Assembly (NCBI GenBank): GCA_029891345.1
Contig: CM056998.1
Span: forward strand, 170,524,332 to 170,588,331
Direction: 5' to 3'
Length of the DNA stretch: 64,000 bases
DNA from: Dryococelus australis
Taxonomy: Eukaryota; Arthropoda; Insecta; Phasmatodea; Phasmatidae
The notes beneath the pieces are model-generated. The model was not told where the DNA came from. It did not search any database and saw only the letters and a program-made list of their open reading frames with translations. Below, one piece after another: positions 35,801 to 47,800 of this stretch (positions within the stretch are counted from its first letter, which is position 1; every line of letters starts with the position of its first letter). The position numbers and the translations under genes were made by a program.

Positions 35801-38800
35801 GAGGGAGAACCAGTCGAAGCTGGCGACGGAGCTGGCTGACCTGAAGGACCGCTACGCGGAGGTAATGGGACTCCTGCATGATACCCAGGAGCAGTTGCGG
35901 CGCCAGAGGCACAAGGGCTACCCGCAGGTACGGGGCGGCTCCCTCTTCCCTCGCTCTGCACCACAGCCCTGCCTGACTCGATTGCCTCTGAGCTGGAGAG
36001 CTCCCTGCACTCGGAGCTCAGCCTTGACTCCGGCATCAGCACTGACAGGCAGTGAGTGAGCTGTGGCTCTTTATTACTCAGTTTTAACAGCTTTCTCTTT
36101 CCCAACACCCGAAGAGTCAGTATATTTGGAAAAGTGTTCTGAAATAGATGTTAAAAGTATCTTGCTAGGAATGGATAGAGATGGTGGAAAATAGTTTAAA
36201 ATATATGAATGCTACAAGCATGCTTTCTATGTAGATATAGCTAAAACCTTCACAATCTGTGAATTTACGTGAATATGCAATTTTATACTCGTCCAACAGT
36301 TATTTTGGTTAATTTTGGTAAATCTGGACACCAGACAATATGAGCAAAATAGAAATTACTGTTTGTGCGTTTCTCTTAATGGAAGCATTTTATAACTATG
36401 GAAAAACCAAACAAATTAAAAATGCAACATTAGCATGCATAGTCATGCATGCTAGAACATATCTAGAGCAGGGCTGCCACTAGCCCTGAAACTGAAATCC
36501 TTGTTCCTGTATATAAGAATCCTGTAAAATTCTGGTCTCATTGGTTCAAATCCTGTAAAATTATTGGAATTAAAAAATTGCAAATTACAGACAAAAGTGG
36601 ACATGAAAGTCGTTTACATATTTAATGTAGTTGTTTTGGTTTGGAATGAACAAACCATATTCATTATTTTCTCCACTCACACTTATACTTTAGTTTATAT
36701 GACTACTGTGTCTGCGATAATTTGTTTCCTCACCATTGTGATGCCAAATGCAAAACAGTCACCAAATTCGGATTACATGCGTAAAAAATGGCAATTTGCA
36801 ACAAAAGTTCTTTTCGAAAATGGCTTTGGCCTTTGCATGTGATCATACAGCCAGGAACAGAAATATGTAGATAACTGTGTACCTATTCCAGTGAATAATC
36901 AAGCAGAATATTTTGGACACACTATTGAAGCAATGGCGTATGTACAAAATTTCCCTTAATAATCCCCCTCCATTATAAGAATCTTTCAAATAAATGCATC
37001 AGTGAAACTGACACACATCGTTGTGGGCGCTATTGTAGCCACTTTGAGCAAAGGACTTTAAAAAAATATATATATGTGTATATGGATTTTCTGGAGTGTT
37101 GAAAATCCGTAAAAACTGATAGTCCATTAAAATGGCGTGCCTGATCTAGAGGTATGTATTTTACAACCTTGATATATTTGATGTGGTACGCGTGACAGTA
37201 CCAGCTGGTTGACTGTCCCTGTCTTGGGTGACTTGAGATTAGGCGAGTCGCGTCTCAAAGTGGTTATTTGGCTCTGGGCACTGGGGCCTGCCCGGTGTAG
37301 AGCACGGGCCTGGTTGGCCGTCGACATGGTACAAAGTCTGGTTCAGCGAGTTTCATTCGGTGTGGAGTTTGTTTAGGTTGTAGTGCAGTAGGGTGGCGAG
37401 ATTGTTCATTGAGTGGCGATACTACCCTTTTCCCACTACCTGGGTGGCACTTGACTGGGGGGTGGTGTGTGCGGGTGCGGTGCTAGCCTGTAGTTCTGGT
37501 GTACTGGTAGACCTTTCGCCGAACAGTGCCTTCTGCACTATGGGGTAATACCGTTCCGCGACTTTGGAAGGTGGTTCGAATAAATCCAATGGCGTGATGG
37601 TGGGTACAGGTATGATGAGTCATCTCAGTAGTGCAGCCTGTTCATGTGGATTGAGCGGTCTGAACCAGCTAGGAAGTACATGTAGCCCATGTGGATTTTT
37701 AGAGATAGCCCTAGTATTTTGACTCACTTGCATAGAAAAGAGATCAGTCACTTTTCACAAATCGTTACACACCTGATGCATGTACATGTCTCGTCACAAA
37801 TTCATTAGGAATTTGCAGCATCAATGCACGAAACCACTAGCGCAAATGTCCAAGATAGTCCACACTTGGTGGATGTAGCATTTGCAATATCCCGAACACC
37901 CTATTTTTCCAACTTTGATGACGGACACAACCATTCCCGACTGGTGTAAGCAAGGTACTAAACATGGCAGACACAAGCACGCTGCCCCTGACATCACCAA
38001 CATGGCCGCCACCACCTTGAATTATAACTGACTTGTCCCAACATTCCTCCCACCAAATTTGGTACAAATATAAGATTTGTCAACATTTATTTACACTATG
38101 TACAACACTGAGGAAGAAGTTACTGAGTAGGGAGGGGGCACAGCCTCACAACTGCACTCTTGATTACTCCCTGGCGAGTCTTGATACTTGCCACATGACT
38201 AACCCTATCTTTGCCTGGATGAATTGTGTCAGTGCGACCAAGCTGCCACTGAAGAGGAGGAAGGTGGTCTTCTCGTACCAATACCAGGTCTCCTACCTTT
38301 ACTGTAGACCCTTGTTGAGACCATTTACTTCTTTGTTGGAGGTGTGTGTAGAAATTCCTTTGACCATCACTGCCATAAATACTGTGTAGATTGCTGTAGC
38401 AGCTGCCATCTGTCGAGGCGCTTTGTGGGCAGTTCCATTAAGTCAGCAGCTGGTGGAGCTACTAACGCACAGCCAATGAGAAAATGTCCTGGAGTCAGGG
38501 CACTCAGGTCATTAGGATCTGTGGAAAGAGCACATAATGGTCTTGAATTCAACACTGCCTCTACTTGAGTGAACAGTGTGGTTAATTCTTCAAAGTTTAA
38601 TATGTGCTGCTCTATTACATGTTTCACATGACCTTTTGCTGATTTGATACCTGCTTCCCAAAGCCCACCAAAATGAGGGGCTGATGGTGGATTGAAGTGC
38701 CACTGGATACCATTTTCTGCCAGACTACATGCTACTTGGGTTGAATTGGAATTATCTCTCAAGTATGTTTCCAGTTCACTAAAGTGCTTGTGAGCACCAA

Positions 38801-41800
38801 TAAAGTTAGTGCCACAATCACTAGAAACATCTGTACATAATCCTGTACGAGCAGTGAAACGATAAAAGGCATTCAGGAATGCGGTTGTAGTCAGTGCTGA
38901 GACGACCTCCAAATACACAGCCTTTGTAACAAAACATACAATCAAACATAGGTATGCCTTCAATACACATGCATTCCGAAGATGAGATTGTTTGATATGA
39001 AATGGACCTCCATAATCCACTCTCACAGTCTGGAATGCCCTTGTGCTCTGAACCCTGCTGGTTGGCAAAATGCCCATTATCAGCTGGACAGGTGACTTCT
39101 TAAAACGTAAGTACCTCACACATTTTGAAATTCTTGATTGTATCATGCCTTTGTCCGCCAAAATCCAATATTTGGGTCTGATGATAGAATGAACAGTGCT
39201 GACACCTGCGTGTAGGGACCAGGCGTGGTAGTAATCAATAACCAGATTAGTGAGGTGACACTTCTTGGGTAACAAGATTGGATGTTTTCAATTGAATTAC
39301 AATCTCGAATTTTGGATTTGTTCACCAACTCTGATTAGGCCTTGAGGATCAAGGAAAGGGTTGAGGTTTCTGACCTGCCTGTGGTAATCCTTCCCTTCTG
39401 CAACTGGTCTATCTCCATCTTGAAAACATCTTGTTGCACTTGGTGTACACAACGAACATCTGCTGCTTTGAGCTCTGTTGATGTCAAGGGGCCACAACAG
39501 CGGCTTGACAGATGCCCGACATTTGAAATGAAGCGCAACACAAATGCTAATACTCGTCGCAGCCATGATAAGGAATTAAATCTGAATCCACTCGGAGAAG
39601 AAAATCGTGGTCTGCGCAGCTAGGGCTGTTAGGCTCAAAAGCTTAAATTCTTCTTGATAGTCTGGGGAACCAGTCTGAGTAACCTCCTGGCCAGCCATCT
39701 CCTGATTCAACAAGCCATGATGGACCACTCCACCAAAGGTGATAACTGACAAGTTGGCTTGTCATCAAGCCTCTCGAGGCACAGCCTGCAGGGTTGTCTT
39801 GTTGCCACTAATGCACTACTTTGCTTTCCTGTACTTGAGATACTCTATTTGCGATAAAGGTCGACGATATGGTTCAGTATGGATCCATGCAATGATGGTT
39901 GTTGAATCACACCACACTGTCACCTTCTCGACAATGATCTTTTTTGACAAAATTGATATCTTTGAAGGACAATCTTGCCATGTATCATCCATCTGGACTA
40001 TGTGTGTAGGTCTCATTGAAATGAGCTTCACAGAGATCCCTTTCAGGATCAGTATGTTTGGTTGTCTGCAACTCTTTGTGTTCCCAGAATTGCTGCAGCA
40101 CATCTGAGAGGTTTGGTGAAGTAACAAATAGTGAAATAAGGCCATATGGGTTACTAGTGGCTTCCTCGCTCAACTTTCTCATTAAGATCTAACCAAATTT
40201 ACTGTGAAAAGCTCTTGGATACCTCCCACCGTCAAAAATCTCAGGACAAACATCAGCACCCAACAGAATGTCAATGGGCCCTGGAGTATGGAAGCCTGGG
40301 TCAGCAAGATCTAAACACTCGTACTGTGATTTTACATGTTGAGGTAACGCAACAGATGGCAAATTTGAGGTTATGTTATTCAGGATCAATGTATCTACAA
40401 TTACCTGGAAACCCTCATGAAGGATCGATTTTAGCACACAAGTTACTGCACTTTTATTGACTTGGACTGACTGGCCTAGGCCACTAATTGGTACATGTGA
40501 CCTTCTCCGATGCAAACCCAATTTTTTCACACATTCCTCAGATATGAAAGAAGTTTGTGATCCGGTATCGAGTAGAACACTAGCACTCGGGAGAGTACCA
40601 CAGGCATCCTTAAGTCTCACAACTGCTGTACCTAGAATCACAGTGGCAGCAGAAATGCTGGAACTAATAAGTGAAACTGCTTGTGTAGATTCTTCACATG
40701 TAATGGTATGTCCTGCTAAGCTATCAATATTTTCCATCTCATTAACTGATTGTGGTGGCACTTTTTTAATAGCCTTGTTGATATCTGATGTGGAATCAGG
40801 ATGAATTGTGTGGTGGCATTTATTGCAATATGCACATGAAAGTTTTGAAGTACATACATTAACACAATGTGGTTCTAGGCAATTGAAACACACACAGTAT
40901 TGGTGAACCACATCTCGCCTCTCCAGAAGTGTGAGACCAAGAAACACAGGACATTTATAAATGACATGACCATGATTACATACAATATATAAACCTATCT
41001 GAACTGGCGAAGGATTATTTTCTAGAATTAATTTTAGTCACAGGTCCCCAACCTTTCTTATTGTGCTGCATGATGTGGACATCACTGAAGCAGCAGACAT
41101 TAATGTTTTGCACAGAAATTCCAAAAACTCTAACAGCTGCACAAATTTAGGCATCTTCACTTTTTTATGCAACAGCTCAAAAGCACGTCGCATTTCCACA
41201 TCAAGTTTACATAACACGATGTTCAACATCACAAAGCACCACTGGTCAACTGGAAACAACTGGAAACTTCAACACTTTCAGAGCACCTAGGTTTTCCTTC
41301 AATATATCAACTAGGCATCGTAGTTTATGTGGACAACCTTCTGTTACCACTGGCACGTTCATGATCTCCCAATGCATTGTAGCTATTTGATGCACATCTT
41401 TGTATCACTCAGTTAACATCTGCCATGCTAATTCATATTTTCCTTCAGACAATGGTACAGATTTGATGAGGTTAAGTGGCTCTCCAGTGAGAGATGTGAG
41501 AAGATAATGTTGCTTCTCATCTGAAAGCTGACTGTTGGTATGGACTAACATCCTATATAGCTCACAGAAACTCGTCCACTGTGTCAGTTGCCCCTAAATG
41601 TCAGTAGCTGCAATTTTGGAAGCTTCACAGATTTATATTTGATGTCAGCATTTGATTACCCGTCACCATTATAATTTTTTTTTTTCAAATCAAAGATCGT
41701 GGTGTGAACTTCTAAAATTAGATAGTAGGCCGAGTCAAAGTTTTCCATATCTGTGTTTAGAGACTCGGCTCTGTCTGGTTTACTAGCTGCTAACTGAACG

Positions 41801-44800
41801 ATGATGTCTTCAAAATCTGTTCAGTTGTGCTAAATCACGGCAATGGGCTGTAAACAAATCTAATTGTGACCTATCCTTTTCAACTTCATTAGCTAGAGAA
41901 ACAAGTCGGTTTAGCATGCATTCGGTTAACTGAAGTCTCGTTTCCAACTTTTTTAGCGACATTGTTGCCACGGACATAAACAAAAACACTGCCAGCAACA
42001 GGTATACCAACACAGCGTACAGCAAAGCAGTACTTTACATAGCGGTTCAATATCTCGAAGAGCAAGATCAATTAACACTTGTTTGTCGACTGCACGAAAA
42101 AATGGTAGGGCTGGCGAACGTTACAAACATAATCAAAGGATAGTAACAAACGTTAATTTGATGTTGAAACGCTTCCAAGTCCGTAGTTAGCAGATGTCCA
42201 ACAAATCCGGCTCGGAGGACCAAAATGTTTTGACTCGTATAGAAAAGAGATTAGTCACTTTTCACAAATCATTACACACCTGATGCATGTACATGTCTCG
42301 TCACAAACTCATTAGGAATTCACAGCATCAATGCACGAAACAACTAGCGCAAATGTCCAAGGTAGTCCACACTTGGTGGATGTAGCATTTGCAATATCCC
42401 GAACACCCTATTTTCCCGACTTTGACGAATGGACACAACCATTCCCGACTGGAGTAAGCAAGGTACTAACATGGCGGACACAAGCTAGCTGCCCCTGATG
42501 TCACCAACATGGCCGTCACTACCTTCAATAAAACTGACATGCCCCAACACTTAGTCTTCTTGGCTGTCTCTCCAAGTCGACCCCTACAGGTGTAAGGCAT
42601 TAGGCACAAAAGTCGGGGCTGCAAGAGGTAGGCAGTTGACGTGTGTGTGTCAATGTTGTGGGTGCCAATTACTGGAGCCAACACCACCTCACTCTTGACT
42701 CCTCCACCAGGATGTAGAAGGTTAGAGCTGTAGGGCATTGGTTGTGGGAACTGCATTGTGTCGTCTTGTGGGGGTAGGTTTCCCTGCACTAGAGTGCAAC
42801 TATTTCAGCACCACAAAGTGAGTGGTGAGGGTTGAGCACTCTAGCTGGCAAGCTGAGCGTACCTTGTCGTGACTCTACCGTTCCTCCCACCTGGTGCAAG
42901 GAATGGGTGGCCTTCCAATAGTGGTGAGGTGTGTACAGTGATCACTGGTCTCTCTGGACTCCAAGAAGTTCCCCTCCTCGGCTTCAAGAAGTGAGGGGTG
43001 AGATGGGGGGCGACTTCGAGCCAGTAAGCAAACTTCCAAGGGATGGTATCCTAATGTTGTGGCTCTGTCATTCACTACTAAGGCAGAGAATGGGTGGCCT
43101 TCCAAAGATATTCTGTTGTGTTATATGTGCAAGTTCGGTACGTTCAAATCCGGTCTCCTGCCAAGTCCTCCAGTTCCGATGACATAAGGAAGGAACTCGG
43201 AGTGAAAGTCGAGAGAACTGGTAAGATCAGTGTTTATTGACCCTAAGGAAATACACAGATAATAGAAGTACTCTCTCCTAAAACCACACGGGCTAGACGG
43301 AAGATGAAACACCCAATCTTAAACAGGGGAAGGCACCCTGTGCAAAACTAATAGGAGAGTCAGTAGGTAGTGCATGTTGCATACAATTAATCCTCGGGGC
43401 AAGCTCTACTCTGTGTGTCAGTAAGGGACAGAACGTGTCTCAGTGCGAAGCCGGTGATGCGGCTGGTTCTTCCTTAAGTAGCGTAGGAGAGGATCTTTGT
43501 CCCCACAAGGTGAGAGGTGAAGTACTAGGAGAGGAGTGAGCCTCGGCTTCAATAGCTGGAGCAATGAGATCTCGGGAGAGGCAGTCAAGAACTGAAGCAG
43601 AACTGACAATCCGGAGGCTGGGACACGTCTCCTTTTATATTCCTCAACCACCCCTTACTTCACTGGTGTAGGCGTCTGGAGAGGGGTTTAACAGGACCAA
43701 GCCCAGCACCTAAATCCTTGGTGCGTGCAGCGTAGTGGAGAGTGGTGGCATTAGGTGTCTTACATGTGGCGGCATCCCGTGTCACACTGTTGTACTCGCC
43801 CCGGACGTTTTGCATGATCTTGGTGGCTCATCAGGCGAAATAATAAATTATTATTGGGATGTCTGTCCCAGCTTGGTAGATACAACAATCTTGCAGGTAG
43901 CAGCGGTATCTCAACTTTGTAGACAAACTTCCAGGTATGCAGTTGCACTGATGAGTATCAGTTGTTAATATTATTGTAGAAGACGTCGTGCGTCAAGGTT
44001 ACCTATGAATTGAGGTTAATGTTTAAAAGTACTGAAATTCGGTGTTTCACTAACACAGTTGCAACTGGTGCAAAATAGTTTCTGGATACTTCTGAGAAAC
44101 ATTTATGTATAAACAATACATATCTCATTTTTAAATGCTTGCAGTATTGAGTTGCAATCCTGAAAAGTTCTGTGAGCAAATTTTTGTATTTGGTTGGCAG
44201 TCCTGTGCTCTATCAGCTAATGTGTGCATAATTATTTGTAGTCTAGTACCATAGCTATATGGTAGGTTTGATATTGTTCTTGAGATATCACTGCGTTAAC
44301 GTACCATCGTGTTTTAGTTTCATGTGGGGAACAATGATTTTGCCAAGGGTACTAAATCTGGAAGAATGGATAATTTTCTTCTGGATGATATGAAACACTG
44401 CTACTGGTCCTTACATCAGCTAGATTTTATTAATATTCCAGTACGTTTTCATCCAGTGTGGGGCAGAGGTTCAATTTTGTAAGACATGATTGTCTCATAA
44501 GGAAGGAATTGATTCTATTACACGTGTCTGTAAAATTGATAGATGCTTATAAATACGTACTATAAAATGCATGCATGCAAATGTACACTATTTTCCATCT
44601 CTAGTAGTGGAAAATGTCACTAAGTGACAACTGGGCATGTCTAAATCCTAAACAACTGTCAGCTTGTTAAAAGGCAACAATTAAATGTAAGAGTGACTTA
44701 TGACATGGGAACCATGTCACAATAAAGGCAGTCTTATTTTTTGCTCCACTTCAAAGTCGATGTGTATATAATGGTCGTAAGTAGGCTGAAAGACCCATTA

Positions 44801-47800
44801 ATTTCCATAGCAATGGACAATCTATGAATGACTATTTATAGGTTCATAGTCAACATTATAGTAGGTATTTTAAATTTCAGTGTAGGAGTCGGAGCTAGAA
44901 TGCAAGCTCTCAACGCACAAAAACTTATGTAAATTAGAAATATTTTTAGCTTAAAAGCACTTTCATAATTTTATTTTGTGTTAATAAAAATCTTTCGTTG
45001 TAAAATTACATAAGAAAGAATTTTTTTTTAAGTATAATTTTTAGATATTAGCGTATTGGATTTCGTGGTCCTAGAATTTCATAGGTTTTATGCATACATT
45101 GCAACTGCATTATAACAACAGTTATTGATGGCGAGCTATATTATCACTGTTGAGAAATTTCCTTATAGACCAAGTTTACATTGTGTTCAGAAGCAGACCT
45201 GTAGACCACAAAATACAGTGCAGCAGGACATCTAATATGGTGGCACTTTTGCACACACAACGGTGTTTTTTTTTTTTTTTTTTTTTAATTTGAACTTAAA
45301 TATGTGTGACGATAATTAAGACCATCTCGTACCTAAAATTTCTCTGATTGAAGGCTAAATATAAACATTACACAGAACAGCTGTCCAAATAATTTGAATT
45401 ATATGGCTTATAAAACTGAACTGCACTGGGTAGTTGCAAGCATTTCCTCCCCCCTACAATGGCAACTTTCATGTCCTTGTTTGAAATGTAAAAAGCAGAA
45501 TAAAGTTTTCACGTTCGCATTGCTTTTACAATTACAAATAAATACATAGAAACACTAAGCATTATATTGCAGTTGCTTATAAAATTCACCCAAGTGTAAT
45601 TTTAATTAAGATAACTATTTTCTTTTCTAAGCAAAGTTACTGCCCTTCCAAATCATTCTTATGGATCAGTTCACCAATTACTTGAGAGTGCTTTCATCGT
45701 TATTAAAAACAATACTCCAGAGCTTACTGATGCCTGACGTATCCGGGAGTAAAATACTTGCACATCGCGGAGGTGTGGTCTCTATGTGTAGGGGCTAAAC
45801 CGGGTGCTGCTACATGCTGGATGTCTAGTCCTGACGGAGCACTGGTGCTTGTCCATTATACAGCACTGGCCTTGTTGCTTTCCGGCAGTGCACAAAGTCA
45901 GGTTCTGATAATACAATCTTGCATTTAGGGGTAATTGCCTTATTATGAATACCTGGGTGACTGAGTTCAGTGGGCTTGTGTGCAACAATAGACTGTAAGA
46001 TGGTGAAGGTGATGCAGGCCTGGTTGAGGTACAGGCAGAGGAGTTTGGCATAGTATAGCTGGGACCAAATATGGCTGGTTGTGGGTGGTTGATCTGGTTT
46101 GCTGAGATGGCCTTCTATCCACCACAGGTACTCTTCTGGGCCTGTGTATACATGGTCGGCAAATAAGTTTCTTGGTGTCTCGGATATCACAGGATCTTGT
46201 AGATACCTCGAGGCTTGGGCCCATTCCCTGGTGTTGAATTTGCATTTGGATTTGACAAAAGCAATGGATAGCTCGTGCAGGTGCCCAGAGGCAAGTTATG
46301 TCTGCTTGACTCACTCCTTCAGACCCCATTGTTTGGAGTAGGTCATCAGGACACACAAACACCCTCCTCATCCGTGAGAAGGAAGGGCTCCTTGTTTGCC
46401 AGATTAAATTTCAGACCATGTGAGTGTTATAGACTGCGTAGACACCCTATTCCTGTATCTGGTGCGGAAGTGGAGTACGCACTGGGATTCGGGCTGCACA
46501 GTCTGGTTGCACACATGGGTGTTGCCATACCAGAGTCTTCTCAACTCGGGGGATGCCCGTTATTCCTGGCACGGAGATGCAGTAGAAAAACAAACTAACA
46601 CAGCCAACAAGCTGGTCCAGGGTCATTGTACCTGTGTGGGCTCCTCTGTTCTATCTACACTGGAGACTGAAAAGATGGCTACTCTAGGTGCTTGTGGGTA
46701 GAAACTGGGTGTTTCGGCTCGTATAAGTAACCTTCCCATGATCACCTGCGTTCCCTTCCCTGAGGATTCGACTGGGAGCAAGGTGTTAAGTCTACAGGAA
46801 TGCGGTACTCAAGGATGAGTTGGCATACGTTTATTTCCATTAAACGGGAAACACGCGTAATGACATACTCTAAATGCCTGCGTCTGCATGAGCTATTGCC
46901 AGGAAGTTGAAAGTACGTTAATGTCCTGTAGTGGCAACCGGTGTAAAACAGCTGTGGTAAGGGGTGTGTAGCGTTGAGTGAACGACTGGTTACTATGCAA
47001 TTTCCCTTTCCATTGTTGCCTGTGGAGTCCTGTGTGTAACGACGTGATAAGATACTGACACGACACTTAGACTACTAAGCTGAGGTATAACAGGATGAAC
47101 CCTAATAGGGACTCTTAAATAAGGAATTCCCTGTTTCTGGCACGTCCGTGCAGAATGAGGATTGTGTTAGCTTGGTTCGTCACAAAGATGCCTGTTTAAC
47201 GCAGTGGACGAGTGGTCTGACTACTCTTAGTAACTGTTTAACTAGCTAACAGTTCCGAGCAACGAGTGCTGGAAGACAGAAGCGTAGAAGTAGCTAGGGG
47301 TGCAGGCTGATCAGTGTCCGAGCAACTAGTGCTGGATGACAGAAGACTGGGGCAGTTTAATTCTTCCCTGGTTGCTAGTGTGGTGGGATTATGAGAACTG
47401 GTCAGGAGTGGACAACTATCTCTCCTTTTATACTTCTTGGGGCTGCTGCCCGATGTTTATTGACTGGCTACTTGAGGGCGAGGAATGGTCACCTGCTAAC
47501 GTGATGTGTTACCCGGCCGGCTGGAGGATGGGAAGCAAAGACAAATGAAAATGCTACTAGTAGTAATATGTAGCAGTGAATAAAAGAGCTCGTTGCCTCT
47601 CTTCATAATTATGGTGGGCCAGTGAATAATAAAATCTATAATATCTAGAATGTCCATCCTACACGGTAGATAAAACACTCCTCACAAGTTGGGTCAAACA
47701 GTAATGCTAACTTAAACTCGCAAGCAAAGCTGTGTGTAGGATGGAGTTGAAGTTGTCTAAGTACCATTGTTTAAAAGTGTCGTGCATCATTACAAACATT

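Larger units (their letters stand above)
37715..42549 (-). mobile_element. Defective BEL/Pao LTR retrotransposon, complete ends
   Basis: 4.8 kb, oriented opposite to milton. It has two near-matching LTRs, a primer-binding site beside the right LTR, a polypurine tract beside the left LTR, and CCTAG / CTTAG flanks (37710-37714, 42550-42554), a 5-bp target duplication with one mismatch. Internal order on the minus strand: gag with the LPKL..L.F.G block, zinc knuckle and DTGS protease, reverse transcriptase N-terminus, RNase H, integrase. Most of the reverse transcriptase is deleted and several stops are present, so it cannot move by itself. The protease-RT-RNase H-integrase order and the integrase motifs are diagnostic of BEL/Pao. 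Confidence 0.93.

Noticed and set aside
35928-35966. A 39-bp GT...AG micro-intron within milton exon 6
   Set aside because: It is far below usual intron length, its removal does not restore the conserved frame, and it would delete the conserved LFP-like residues.
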